Assembly (NCBI RefSeq): GCF_002843315.1 | Contig: NZ_MVDD01000001.1 | Span: 62,001-126,000, forward strand | Direction: 5' to 3' | Length of the DNA: 64,000 bases | DNA from: Labilibaculum filiforme | GTDB lineage: Bacteria > Bacteroidota > Bacteroidia > Bacteroidales > Marinifilaceae | Notes under the pieces: generated by a model | What the model was told of the DNA's origin: nothing | Database searches by the model: none | Seen by the model: the letters and a program-made list of their open reading frames with translations, nothing else | Position numbers and translations under genes: made by a program | Shown: piece by piece, positions 1 to 9,434 of the stretch | How positions within the stretch are numbered: the first letter of the stretch is position 1 | Layout: each line of letters starts with the position of its first letter

Positions 1-1
1 A

Positions 2-478
2 TCGATAGGTGCTATATACAAAAATATTGATTCGCAGACCGATACCTACTTTCACTCTAAATCGGGCATATTAAAGCTTAGAGAAGGAGCGAATGAAAAT
101 AAGTTAATCCACTACCTTCGGGAAGATAAAAAAGGCGCTAGCGAAAGTCAGGTTAATTACTATTCATCGGAGCCAAATTCGGGTTTAAAAGTAATTCTAG
201 AAAAAACAGTAGGAACTAAATGCATTGTGAAAAAAACAAGAGAAATATACTCCATCGGCAATGTGAACTTTCATATTGACACCGTTAAATACTTGGGCGA
301 TTTTATTGAAATTGAAGCCGAAAATAAAAATGGCAGTATTTCAAAAGAAAAATTACAGGAACAATGCAACCTCTATATTAAAACATTAGAAATCAACGCA
401 AAAGATTTAGTTTCAGAATCATACTCGGATATTCTACAACAAAATAATCTATTTAGTCAGATTTTAGTCGATGAATAA
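2..478 (+). CDS. CYTH-domain protein (class IV adenylate cyclase-like), 3' part
   Basis: The reading frame is already open at base 2, so the gene begins outside the window; 158 residues are visible. An internal GTG at 227 is not the start, because the family signature lies upstream of it: YFHSKSGILKLREG, then a conserved LIHYLRED strand. Further on are VKKTREIY and VNFHIDTVKYLGDFIEIEA, the alternating charged strands of the CYTH tunnel fold that binds triphosphates with metal. Family members are adenylate cyclases (CyaB) or tri(poly)phosphatases/thiamine triphosphatases; which one this is cannot be read from the sequence. The C-terminal 40 residues form a helical tail. No terminator is obvious in the 80 bases before the next gene. 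Confidence 0.75.
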   Translation, partial: SIGAIYKNIDSQTDTYFHSKSGILKLREGANENKLIHYLREDKKGASESQVNYYSSEPNSGLKVILEKTVGTKCIVKKTREIYSIGNVNFHIDTVKYLGDFIEIEAENKNGSISKEKLQEQCNLYIKTLEINAKDLVSESYSDILQQNNLFSQILVDE

Positions 479-558
479 AATGCTACCAAAAGCTTAGTTT
501 TTTTTATATATCAGCAAACAATTTAGTACCTTTAAAAGACAACTAAAGCCAGGTTTTG

Positions 559-996
559 ATGCTTCAATTTGAATTTGATATACGAGACCATAAAATTAAC
601 AACAATGAATCGAAAGGAATACAGCTTGCCTTAAGTATTTCTTTTATGATTTGTGCTACTTTATTTTTTATATTTATTAGTTACCTAAACTTCTTTCCTT
701 TTAGCGAGTACATTTTACTTGTTTTAGTAATTACTTCCCTTTACTTTATAGGCTTACTATTGGGTTGCAAATTCCTTTATCCGAAAGAATATTTAACTAT
801 TAATGCCAGAAAATTGACCTACAAAACAGGTTGGAAAAATAAACAGCTTAAAGTTTACCTAAAGGATATTAAAGATTTCACAATTACCGATCAAGAATTA
901 ATTATTATTCTAAAAAGTAAAGAAAAAATACCAATCGATTTATGCTGTTTTAGCGATCAGGCAATTTCAATATTAAAAAGTTACTTGAATGTATAA
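559..996 (+). CDS. small membrane protein, PH-like C-terminal half, unknown function
   Basis: A 145-residue protein if it starts at the ATG at 559; a TTG directly in front (556) is a less likely start. Two adjacent hydrophobic segments (about residues 23-44 and 49-70) form a membrane hairpin, followed by a soluble, beta-rich domain of about 70 residues with repeated short strands (LTINARKLTYKT, LKVYLKDIKDFTI, ELIIILKSKEKIPIDL). That arrangement resembles bacterial PH-like/YcxB-like membrane proteins, but no motif is decisive. It is convergent with tsaD and shares a hairpin terminator with it. Function unknown. Confidence 0.6.
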   Translation: MLQFEFDIRDHKINNNESKGIQLALSISFMICATLFFIFISYLNFFPFSEYILLVLVITSLYFIGLLLGCKFLYPKEYLTINARKLTYKTGWKNKQLKVYLKDIKDFTITDQELIIILKSKEKIPIDLCCFSDQAISILKSYLNV

Positions 997-1028
997 AAAA
1001 CGGAAGACTTAAAAGTTTTCCGTTTTTC
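995..1028. terminator. bidirectional terminator between the small membrane protein gene and tsaD
   Basis: The arm AACGGAAGACTT pairs with AAGTTTTCCGTT (one G-T wobble) around a two-base loop, with A-runs on the left and T-runs on the right. It lies in the 37-base gap between convergent stop codons and can serve both directions. Confidence 0.75.
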
Positions 1029-1033
1029 TTATA

Positions 1034-2056
1034 TTATTTAATGGTCATTCTTGCAAAAGGAGCCGCATCCTGAGCTATAAACTCACCTTTTAGATATTTA
1101 AAATATCCTGTAATCGCAATCATTGCGGCGTTATCGAGAGAATATCCTAATTGAGGAATAAATACTTTCCACTTTAATTTAAGCGCCGCATCTTTTAAAG
1201 CATTTTGCAAGCCCGAATTAGCCGATACTCCACCAGCAATAGCTACTTGCTTAATTCCCGTTTCCTTTGCCGCTTTTTTAAGTTTATTCATTAAAACTTC
1301 AACAATGGTGTATTGCAACGAAGCACACAAATCATTCCTATTTTCTTCGATAAAATTCGGATTTTCCTTAATTCTATCGCGAACAAAATATAAAAATGAG
1401 GTTTTAAGTCCACTAAAGCTATAATTCAATCCCTGAATTCTCGGGCGACTAAATTCAAAAGCAAGTGGATTCCCCAACTTTGCATTAGCATCGATTATTG
1501 GTCCCCCAGGATATGGCAAACCCATTACCTTGGCACATTTATCGAATGCCTCTCCGGCAGCATCATCAATAGTCTCCCCTATTACTTCCATCTCTAAATG
1601 ATCCTTTACCACAATAATTTGAGAATTACCGCCAGACACTAGTAATGCTAAAAAAGGAAAACCAGGATGTTCATATTTGTTTTTTAAATCGTCGATAAAA
1701 TGCGCAAGAATATGAGCCTGTAGATGATTCACCTCGATTAACGGAATATTTTTAGAAAGAGCAAAACCTTTAGCAAAAGAAGTTCCAACCATCAATGAAC
1801 CAAGCAAACCCGGTCCTCTGGTAAACGCTACAGCGTCAATCTCGTCAGCAGTTACTCCCGCTTTTTGCATGGCTTGATGAACAACCGGAATTATATTCTG
1901 CTGATGTGCCCTGGAAGCTAGCTCCGGAACAACTCCGCCATAATCCATATGTACATTTTGGCTCGCTATGATATTCGAATAAATCACGCCATCCTTTAAT
2001 ATTGAAGCAGAAGTATCATCGCAAGACGACTCAATTCCTAATATTGTAATACTCAT
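1034..2056 (-). CDS. tsaD: tRNA N6-adenosine threonylcarbamoyltransferase TsaD
   Basis: TsaD (Gcp/YgjD/Kae1 family) transfers the threonylcarbamoyl group made by TsaC to A37 of tRNAs reading ANN codons, giving t6A, in a complex with TsaB and TsaE in the cytoplasm. At 340 residues it is the normal family length. It shows the N-terminal ILGIESSCDDTSAS motif, the metal-binding HxxxH as NHLQAH (His111, His115), LLVSGGNSQ (about 137), GEAFDKCAKVMGLPYPGGP, IAGGVSANSGL and a C-terminal SLDNAAMIA (Asp about 309). It is divergent from tamB, an arrangement often seen in Bacteroidota. TrmO, which methylates t6A further, is encoded at 36.7-37.2 kb in a different unit. Confidence 0.97.
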   Translation of the reverse strand: MSITILGIESSCDDTSASILKDGVIYSNIIASQNVHMDYGGVVPELASRAHQQNIIPVVHQAMQKAGVTADEIDAVAFTRGPGLLGSLMVGTSFAKGFALSKNIPLIEVNHLQAHILAHFIDDLKNKYEHPGFPFLALLVSGGNSQIIVVKDHLEMEVIGETIDDAAGEAFDKCAKVMGLPYPGGPIIDANAKLGNPLAFEFSRPRIQGLNYSFSGLKTSFLYFVRDRIKENPNFIEENRNDLCASLQYTIVEVLMNKLKKAAKETGIKQVAIAGGVSANSGLQNALKDAALKLKWKVFIPQLGYSLDNAAMIAITGYFKYLKGEFIAQDAAPFARMTIK

Positions 2057-2167
2057 TAAATTTAATTTAAAACTGAATAAAAATGCCTTTGCACACTCAA
2101 AAGGTTAAAAAAATCAAAAATCTCAGGAAACACTATATTGAGATGTAAAAATCTTCTTCTTTTTAGC

Positions 2168-2175
2168 TAATTTTG
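2168..2175 (+). promoter_or_regulatory. TAnnTTTG box at the tamB start
   Basis: TAATTTTG matches the Bacteroidota -7 consensus TAnnTTTG, but it overlaps the TTG start proposed for tamB (2173). If it is used, the transcript would start near 2182 and tamB translation would have to begin further in. No TTG -33 element lies at the usual distance, so it may be a chance match. Confidence 0.25.
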
Positions 2176-5100
2176 TGCAACTCATATAAAAGCAAAATTA
2201 TCAAAAAATTTCTCAAAATATCAATTTGGACACTTACGGTTATCATTATGATACCTATATTGACGTATTTGATATTTTTAAATAGTAGAGTACAAACTTA
2301 TGTGAGTCAAAAAATTGCCAACTATATTACCGAGCAAACAAATACTCCTGTTCGAATTGAAGGAGTAAATATATCTCCTTTCAAAAGTATCATACTAAAA
2401 GGTCTTTACATTGAAGATTATCAACAGGACACCTTAGTTTACGTTGGAAATTTAACTGCCAAAATAGATTCTTTCAATATCCGAAAGCAAAAGATTTTTA
2501 TTAACAAACTCACCTTAGACCGAGCTTATGTAAATCTTCACGAAGATGAAAATAGATTGTTTAACTATGATGTATTTCTTGACTCGCTATCGAACGGTAA
2601 AAAAGGAAATGAAAGTGATACCATCCAAAAATCCTGGACTATAACAGTTGCTAACATTGATCTTATTAATTCTCAATTTGGATACCACACCTCTTATGCC
2701 GTTCCTCAAGATTTTGGAATGAATTACGATGATATTTATGTTACAAAACTTAACCTTCAAGCTCGAAAAATTAAAATAATAGGGGATTCTGTAGATTTTC
2801 AACTTCAGCATTTAAGCTGTATTGAAAAATCGGGATTCGAATTAAAAGACTTTACTGCCAGAACGTGGATTACCAGTCATCAATGGGGACTAAAGGATGT
2901 AAATATTACCTCGCCAAATAGTAAACTACAAGCGGAGCATTTGTACTTTAACTACGAGCCCGGTGGAGAGAACTGGTCGCAGTTCACGAAAAAAATGAAG
3001 CTGGATTTTCAATTAACCTCCTCGCGGGTTAGTTTTTTAGATGTTGCCTATTTTAATGAATTACTCCTCGGGTTTAGAGAAACTGGATTCGTATCCGGAC
3101 ATATTTACGGCACTATTTATGATTTAAGAGGTCGTGACATAGATATTGTATACGGCGCAAACACAGCGCTTAAAGGAAAATTCTATATGAATGGTCTTCC
3201 CTACTTAAAAGATGCCTATTTAGAAGCCGATTTTGAGGAACTAACAACAACAATTTCTGATATTGAAAAGGTTTATATCCCTGGTTACGACAAAGAACAC
3301 TTTAATTTGCCCGATTACTTCGACAATTTAGGATTGATTCATTACAATGGTCAGTTTAATGGATTTTTAAATGATTTCGTTTTTTATGGCGATTTTGAAA
3401 CCGATTTGGGAAAAATAGAAACAGATATCTTATTTAAACCAAACCCTGACAGTAGTAAATTAAATTTTAAAGGAGATTTAAAAGCATCTAACTTTTATTT
3501 GGGAGGCTTAATTGAACAGGAAAAAGTAGGGAATGTATCTTTAAACGTTTCGGTGAAAGGATTTACCGAAACAACTACCACCCAAGGGGTAATGAAAGGA
3601 AATATTAGTAAAGTAGACTTCTATGACTACGAATACAAAAACCTTTCCTTAGATGGTCTTTTTGCCAATTCGCTGTTCGATGGACGCATCTCTATTGAGG
3701 ATCCTAACATAGGATTTGATTTTAATGGAAACATTGACTTTTCTAAGGAAATTCCAATAATGAAATTTAGTTCTCATCTTCGGAATGCTAAATTATTTCC
3801 TTTGCATTTAAACACCAAAGATCCAAAATCGGAACTTAGTTTATCCATGGATGCAAACTTTGCAGGAAGTGGATTTGATAATGCCAATGGTAGTATTGAA
3901 ATTACGAACACTGAATACAAAAACAGTTTGGGTGAATTTATTCTCAATAAATTTACAATTAACTCTTTTTCCTCTCCTGCTTTTAAGAAAATCACTTTAA
4001 ATTCTGATATTTCGGATGCCAAGGTAGAAGGAAATTATGAAATTACTCAATTAATTTCATCGGTTACGAACTTGGCATATGTTTACTTCCCAGCCTATGC
4101 TCCGGGAAAGAAATTTGTAAATACCGACAGCACCAATAATTTCAAATTCAGGATAGATTTAAAAGAAACAGAACCAATTACAAAACTCCTTTATCCAGAT
4201 ATTAAATTAGCTCCAAACAGTAGTTTGCTTGGCAGTTTAAATGCAAAAGCACAAATAATTGAAATGCATTTTAACTCCCCGTTACTTAGTATTCAGGACA
4301 AATCTTTTGAAGAGCTAAAAATAGATCTTTCCACCGACAATAAGGAATTGGTGATTAAAGGACGCACCAATAAATTTAGCTTTTCAGATCAATTAAGATT
4401 ATACAATTTATCGGAAAAAATTACAGCAAGTAATAATAAAGTTAATCTGGATTTGCTATGGAATAATTGGGATTCCATTACTTATAGCGGCTATGTAACT
4501 GCAAATGCTCGCGTACAAAAATCAAAAGAATCCAATCGGCCTTTTTGGAGTATTAATCTACTTCCTAGCAGTATAATAATGGCTGATAGTGTTTGGTCTA
4601 TCCAAAAATCGAAGATGATAATTGATAGTACTAGTTTTTCCGTTGATAAATTTAGAATCAGCAGAGATAATCAATTCTTTGGTTTGGATGGAAAAATATC
4701 GGCCAACCCAAACGATAGTATCAACTTTGAGGTTCAGAATATAAGCTTAAAAAATTTAAATGATTTAACCCGAGAACAAAACATCGGAATTGATGGAACT
4801 GTGCGTGGCTACGTTCAAATTTCAGATTTTTATGGAGACAGGCGATCCAACTCTAATCTAATGCTCGAAAATTTAGTTCTTAACAGGGACACTTTAGGTA
4901 ATTTTTATTTAATCAGCGATTGGGATAAAGTAGAAAAGAAACTTTCATTCTCTTCATTTACAGATTATAACAATCAGAAAGAGTTGGATTTACAAGGCCA
5001 TTATTACCCTGGCTCAGATTCCTTAAGTATAGATATGACTATTAATAAAATGCGTTTAGATCTATTGAATCCTTACCTGCAAGAAAATATTTCAAACATA

Positions 5101-6645
5101 ACAGGAAATGCATCTGGCCATGTACATATTGAAGGCAATACAAGCAAGCCAAAAACTTCGGGCTTTTTAAAGTTAGATGATGCAAGTTTTAAAATAAATG
5201 AATTACAAACCACATATACTTGCAACGACAGCATAAAAATAACCCCATCCGAATTACAGTTTAATGACTTTAAACTAGTAGATACCGATCAACATACAGC
5301 TACTATTTATGGGGTAATATCTCATGAGCAATACCACAACTTTAAATTAGATTTGTCTGTAAATGCCCGTTCGTTTAACATTTTAAACACAAAAATAACC
5401 GACAACGAACTATTCTACGGAGATGCATACGTAAGTGGAGTTACTACTTTATTTGGTCCTATATTCGACTTAGATATTGAGGTTAGAGCAAAAACCGAGA
5501 AGGATACAAAATTGTATGTACCTCTTAACAATAGTGGCGATATAGAGGAAAGTAACTTTATCACTTTCGTAAATTTAAATCGCCAGTCGGAAACCAAATT
5601 AGAAGATGAATACAAAATTGACTTAACGGGCATCCGTCTTAATTGCGATTTAGAAATTACGCCGCAAACCGAAATACAAATTATTTTCGATTCGAAAATT
5701 GGTGATGTACTAAAAGCCAAAGGAGGAGGAAACTTAAAACTAGAAACCGACACCAAAGGCGATTTTAAGATATTTGGAGATTATACCATTCAAACAGGAA
5801 GTTACTTATTCACACTTCAAAATGTAATTAATAAAAAGTTCGATCTGGCAAATGGCGGAAATATAAAATGGGATGGCGATCCGTATAACGCAACCATTAA
5901 TATTAATGCAGTTTACAATGTAAAAACTACACTGTACGATCTATTGCTTAATACACCATACATCGATAACACAAAAAAAATTCCGGTGGAATGTAATATG
6001 AATTTAAGTCAGAATCTTGAGAATCCAATGATTCGTTTCGATATCAATTTCCCGACCTTAGATCAGCAAACACAAAGTATTTTAGACGGACTGTTCTCTA
6101 CCGAAGATGAAATGAATAAGCAAATTTTATCGTTACTGGTATTAAATCGTTTTTATACTCCAGAGTACCTGCGATCTACCGATCCTGATTTTGAAAATAA
6201 AAACTCAAGTTATGCCGTTGGAATCACCACCAGCGAACTATTATCCAATCAACTATCGAACTGGCTTAGCCAAATAAGCAACGATTTTGATATTGGTGTT
6301 AGCTACCGACCTGGAGATAACTTAACCAATGATGAAATTGAATTAGCACTTTCTACTCAGGTTTTCAACGATAAACTAACTATTAATGGAAACATCGGAA
6401 CTGGCGATAGTGAAACCAATAGTAGTGATATTGTTGGCGATGTTGACGTGAATTTAAAGTTGGATAAAAAAGGAAAATTACAACTAAAAGCATTTACACG
6501 TTCCAATGAATATTTGGTGTATGAAGAAACTAGAAATACTCAAGGAATTGGCATATTTTACAAAGAAGACTTCAACACATTCTCTGATTTATTTCGAAAG
6601 TACCTGAATTTTTTACGATCTAATAAAGACGAAAAAAAAGATTAG
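2173..6645 (+). CDS. tamB: translocation and assembly module protein TamB
   Basis: A 1490-residue inner-membrane-anchored, very beta-rich protein of the TamB/DUF490 (AsmA-like, bridge-type lipid transfer) family. TamB proteins span the periplasm and support outer-membrane biogenesis and phospholipid transport. The N-terminus is basic (KSKIIKKFLK) followed by one membrane segment (about 16-35); then about 1100 residues of repeating amphipathic strands with DFxGD-type turns; the conserved TamB domain fills the last 350-400 residues (from about 1080), including GGNIKWDGDPYNATINI and the final GIGIFYKEDFNTFSDLF. The start is uncertain: an in-frame stop lies at 2164, the only upstream codons are TTG 2173 and ATT 2170, and the first in-frame ATG (2248) would cut into the membrane anchor. 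Confidence 0.92.
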   Translation: MCNSYKSKIIKKFLKISIWTLTVIIMIPILTYLIFLNSRVQTYVSQKIANYITEQTNTPVRIEGVNISPFKSIILKGLYIEDYQQDTLVYVGNLTAKIDSFNIRKQKIFINKLTLDRAYVNLHEDENRLFNYDVFLDSLSNGKKGNESDTIQKSWTITVANIDLINSQFGYHTSYAVPQDFGMNYDDIYVTKLNLQARKIKIIGDSVDFQLQHLSCIEKSGFELKDFTARTWITSHQWGLKDVNITSPNSKLQAEHLYFNYEPGGENWSQFTKKMKLDFQLTSSRVSFLDVAYFNELLLGFRETGFVSGHIYGTIYDLRGRDIDIVYGANTALKGKFYMNGLPYLKDAYLEADFEELTTTISDIEKVYIPGYDKEHFNLPDYFDNLGLIHYNGQFNGFLNDFVFYGDFETDLGKIETDILFKPNPDSSKLNFKGDLKASNFYLGGLIEQEKVGNVSLNVSVKGFTETTTTQGVMKGNISKVDFYDYEYKNLSLDGLFANSLFDGRISIEDPNIGFDFNGNIDFSKEIPIMKFSSHLRNAKLFPLHLNTKDPKSELSLSMDANFAGSGFDNANGSIEITNTEYKNSLGEFILNKFTINSFSSPAFKKITLNSDISDAKVEGNYEITQLISSVTNLAYVYFPAYAPGKKFVNTDSTNNFKFRIDLKETEPITKLLYPDIKLAPNSSLLGSLNAKAQIIEMHFNSPLLSIQDKSFEELKIDLSTDNKELVIKGRTNKFSFSDQLRLYNLSEKITASNNKVNLDLLWNNWDSITYSGYVTANARVQKSKESNRPFWSINLLPSSIIMADSVWSIQKSKMIIDSTSFSVDKFRISRDNQFFGLDGKISANPNDSINFEVQNISLKNLNDLTREQNIGIDGTVRGYVQISDFYGDRRSNSNLMLENLVLNRDTLGNFYLISDWDKVEKKLSFSSFTDYNNQKELDLQGHYYPGSDSLSIDMTINKMRLDLLNPYLQENISNITGNASGHVHIEGNTSKPKTSGFLKLDDASFKINELQTTYTCNDSIKITPSELQFNDFKLVDTDQHTATIYGVISHEQYHNFKLDLSVNARSFNILNTKITDNELFYGDAYVSGVTTLFGPIFDLDIEVRAKTEKDTKLYVPLNNSGDIEESNFITFVNLNRQSETKLEDEYKIDLTGIRLNCDLEITPQTEIQIIFDSKIGDVLKAKGGGNLKLETDTKGDFKIFGDYTIQTGSYLFTLQNVINKKFDLANGGNIKWDGDPYNATININAVYNVKTTLYDLLLNTPYIDNTKKIPVECNMNLSQNLENPMIRFDINFPTLDQQTQSILDGLFSTEDEMNKQILSLLVLNRFYTPEYLRSTDPDFENKNSSYAVGITTSELLSNQLSNWLSQISNDFDIGVSYRPGDNLTNDEIELALSTQVFNDKLTINGNIGTGDSETNSSDIVGDVDVNLKLDKKGKLQLKAFTRSNEYLVYEETRNTQGIGIFYKEDFNTFSDLFRKYLNFLRSNKDEKKD

Positions 6646-6807
6646 TTGTGAATTAAAAAAAGGATAAAAATTTCGATCTCAATGTTTTTCAACAGAACTT
6701 AAAAGAGATTTTTTTCTTTTATTGCTTCAAATAAAAAAACTGCAAATATTGTTATATTAGCATCTTATCTAACTCGAAAAAAATTCACTAAAAAATAATC
6801 TATTACT

Positions 6808-8193
6808 ATGTTTACATTAATGGTTGTAGTTTTTGTTCTAGGATATGCAGCTATCGCACTAGAACATCCACTGAAAATTGACAAAGCAGCTACCGCTCTC
6901 CTAATCGGAGTAATTACTTGGGTTCTGTATGTATTTGGAGGAGTTGATATTCTTTCTTCAGGAGTCAGCAGAGCTTGGAACGAGTACATCGCAATTAATC
7001 CTGGTTCCGATTCTCATGAAGGAATGCTTGATTTCATCACCCACCATGAGGTTTTACATCACTTATCTGAAATTTCTACAATTCTGTTCTTTCTTTTAGG
7101 AGCAATGACAATTGTTGAAATTGTTGACCAACACCAAGGTTTTAAAATTATTACCGATAAAATTAAAACAACAAATAAGATAAAACTACTTTGGGTACTT
7201 AGTATTTTAACCTTTTTCATGTCTGCGGCATTAGATAACCTTACAACAACTATTGTAATTGTTGCTTTAATCCGTAAACTAATAGGTGACAAAAAAGACC
7301 GTTGGTTCTTTGCATCTATGGTAGTATTGGCAGCTAATGCCGGTGGAGCGTGGTCTCCTATTGGTGATGTAACCACTATTATGCTTTGGATTGGCGGTCA
7401 GGTTACCACCATGAAAATTATCACTGGAGTATTTTTACCTAGTTTATTTACAATGCTTGTTCCTCTAGCAATTGTTAGTACCTATATGAAAGGAAATGTT
7501 ACCCGTCCTAAAACAAATAGTAACGATAAAGAATATACCACCCAAAAGGAAAGATTTACTATTCTTTGCCTAGGAGTTTCGGCTTTACTATTTGTTCCTG
7601 TATTTAAAACGGTTACTCACCTACCTCCTTACTTAGGAATGTTATTTGGCTTGGGAGTAATGTGGATTGTAACAGAAATTATGCACAAAAACAAAGAGAG
7701 CGAGTACAAAACCCGCTTAAATGTTACTGGTGTATTAAGAAAAGTAGACGTTCCAACTGTTTTATTTTTCTTAGGAATTTTAACTGCAGTATCTAGTTTA
7801 CAATCTGCAGGACATTTAGATATTTTAGCACAATGGCTTAACGATAATGTTCACGATATTTATGTGATCAACCTTATTATTGGAGTTCTTTCTTCAGTAG
7901 TTGATAATGTACCTTTAGTTGCTGCCGCCATGGGAATGTATCCTATCGAAGCCGCAGGTGCTGTTGGTTACGCTTCCCATTTTGTACAGGATGGTTTATT
8001 CTGGGAGTTTTTAGCATATTGCGCTGGTACAGGTGGAAGTATTTTAATTATCGGATCTGCAGCTGGTGTTGCAGCAATGGGAATGGAAAAGATCGATTTC
8101 ATTTGGTATTTCAAAAAGATTTCTCTTCTTGCCCTAACTGGATACCTTGCAGGAGCCGGAGTTTACTACCTTGAAGCAGTCTTATTTCATTAA
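6808..8193 (+). CDS. nhaD: Na+/H+ antiporter, NhaD family
   Basis: A 461-residue polytopic inner-membrane protein with about a dozen hydrophobic segments. It exchanges external protons for cytoplasmic Na+ or Li+, giving salt and alkali tolerance. The N-terminus GYAAIALEHPLKIDKAATALL is typical of NhaD. The transport core shows ALDNLTTTIVIVAL (about 139-152) and NAGGAWSPIGDVTTIMLW (about 177-194) in the first half and SSVVDNVPLVAAAMGMY plus GTGGSILIIGSAAGVAAMG in the second, the inverted-repeat DN motifs of the ion transporter superfamily. It is a single-gene unit in front of the exbB operon. NhaD is common in marine Bacteroidota, which fits a saline habitat. Confidence 0.92.
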   Translation: MFTLMVVVFVLGYAAIALEHPLKIDKAATALLIGVITWVLYVFGGVDILSSGVSRAWNEYIAINPGSDSHEGMLDFITHHEVLHHLSEISTILFFLLGAMTIVEIVDQHQGFKIITDKIKTTNKIKLLWVLSILTFFMSAALDNLTTTIVIVALIRKLIGDKKDRWFFASMVVLAANAGGAWSPIGDVTTIMLWIGGQVTTMKIITGVFLPSLFTMLVPLAIVSTYMKGNVTRPKTNSNDKEYTTQKERFTILCLGVSALLFVPVFKTVTHLPPYLGMLFGLGVMWIVTEIMHKNKESEYKTRLNVTGVLRKVDVPTVLFFLGILTAVSSLQSAGHLDILAQWLNDNVHDIYVINLIIGVLSSVVDNVPLVAAAMGMYPIEAAGAVGYASHFVQDGLFWEFLAYCAGTGGSILIIGSAAGVAAMGMEKIDFIWYFKKISLLALTGYLAGAGVYYLEAVLFH

Positions 8194-8248
8194 AATCATA
8201 ATTTCCCATTTTTTGTATGGGGATTCGAAAACATTAATATAATTTTAG

Positions 8249-8284
8249 CGAGATATAATATTCTGTATTGTATCTCGTTTTTTT
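8249..8284 (+). terminator. hairpin with T-run between nhaD and exbB
   Basis: CGAGATA (8249-8255) pairs with TATCTCG (8271-8277) around a 15-base loop and is followed by seven T. It lies 55 bases after the nhaD stop and 31 bases before the exbB ATG. It probably ends the nhaD transcript. A -7-like TAATTTTA (8240-8247, one mismatch) directly before it means it could also be a hairpin at the 5' end of the exbB message. Confidence 0.6.
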
Positions 8285-8315
8285 ATGTGTTAGATTTAAC
8301 TTGAAAATAGTAAAT

Positions 8316-9026
8316 ATGAATTATCTTTTGATTTTAGCTGGAATTCAAACTGTGGCTCAAAATGAAGCCTTACTTGAAGAACAAGGAGCGGAAGCCACCG
8401 AAATTTCTCTTAATTTTATTGATCTAGCCTTTAAAGGAGGATGGATTATGGTTCCGATTATAGCACTTTCGGGCATTGCGATGTACATCTTCTTTGAAAG
8501 ATTCTATGCCATACGAAAAGCTTCAATGGTCGATTCAAACTTTATGAATCGAATAAGAGATTATATCCATGAAGGAAAAATGGATTCGGCATTAGCCCTT
8601 TGTGAGTCGAATGATACTCCTGTTTCAAAAATGATTTCGAAAGGTGTGAAACGAATTGGACGACCTTTAAATGATGTAAACGCTGCCATTGAAAATATCG
8701 GTAATTTAGAAGTTTCTAAACTAGAAAAAAACCTCCCAACCCTTGCAACCGTAGCTGGAGCTGCACCAATGATTGGTTTCTTAGGAACGGTTATGGGAAT
8801 GATTCAGGCTTTTTACGATATGTCGACTGCTGGAAACAACATTGATGTTTCTCTTCTATCACATGGTATTTATACAGCTATGGTAACAACCGTTGCTGGT
8901 CTTATTGTAGGTATAATCGCTTATTTTGCTTATAATATTTTGGTAGCAAAGGTTGAAAAAGTAGTTTTCACAATGGAAGCTACCACTACCGAATTTATGG
9001 ATTTGTTGAACGAACCAATTAAGTAA
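8316..9026 (+). CDS. exbB: MotA/TolQ/ExbB proton channel protein
   Basis: The proton-channel subunit of a TonB- or Tol-type motor that couples the proton gradient to outer-membrane work. The ATG at 8316 (236 residues) is chosen; a longer frame from 8268 adds sixteen residues that run through the upstream hairpin. There are three membrane segments (about 38-58, 138-160 and 186-208), with the family signature LATVAGAAPMIGFLGTVMGM in the second and GLIVGIIAYFAYNILVAKVE in the third. The short N-terminal leader up to residue 12 may be a signal-like segment, as in many Bacteroidota ExbB proteins. It is the first gene of exbB-exbD-tonB with gaps of 7 and 8 bases, so translational coupling is likely. 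Confidence 0.9.
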   Translation: MNYLLILAGIQTVAQNEALLEEQGAEATEISLNFIDLAFKGGWIMVPIIALSGIAMYIFFERFYAIRKASMVDSNFMNRIRDYIHEGKMDSALALCESNDTPVSKMISKGVKRIGRPLNDVNAAIENIGNLEVSKLEKNLPTLATVAGAAPMIGFLGTVMGMIQAFYDMSTAGNNIDVSLLSHGIYTAMVTTVAGLIVGIIAYFAYNILVAKVEKVVFTMEATTTEFMDLLNEPIK

Positions 9027-9033
9027 TTAGCTC

Positions 9034-9426
9034 ATGGCATTAAAAACCCGAAATAAGGTAAATCCTAATTTTAGTATGTCATCGATGACAGATATTGTGT
9101 TTTTGTTACTTATATTTTTTATGGTAACATCAACTCTTATCGCACCTAATGCTCTAAAATTACTTTTACCACAAAGTAAAAATCAAACCGCTGCAAAACC
9201 GATAACTACAGTTTCTATCGATAAAGATTTTAATTTTTTTATTGAAACAACTCCAATTCCTTTTTCTCAACTTGAAAATCGTTTGCAAAAACAATTAGCA
9301 AGAGAAGAGGAACCAACTATCTCCTTGCACGTTGATAAATCTGTTCCTATGGAGCAAGTTGTTCGAGTAATGAATATTGCAAAAAACAACAAGTACAAGT
9401 TAATATTGGCAACAAGAGCTAAATAA
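9034..9426 (+). CDS. exbD: ExbD/TolR biopolymer transport protein
   Basis: 130 residues, the usual ExbD/TolR length. A short cytoplasmic start is followed by one membrane helix (about 18-38, MTDIVFLLLIFFMVTSTLI) carrying Asp20, the position of the proton-relay aspartate in the family. The periplasmic domain (about 50-130) contains the ExbD fold, with the LHVDKSVPMEQVVRVMNIAKNNKYKLILATRA end that is typical. It works with the neighbouring ExbB ring and pulls on the TonB-like product encoded 8 bases downstream. Confidence 0.9.
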   Translation: MALKTRNKVNPNFSMSSMTDIVFLLLIFFMVTSTLIAPNALKLLLPQSKNQTAAKPITTVSIDKDFNFFIETTPIPFSQLENRLQKQLAREEEPTISLHVDKSVPMEQVVRVMNIAKNNKYKLILATRAK

Positions 9427-9434
9427 TATATTAG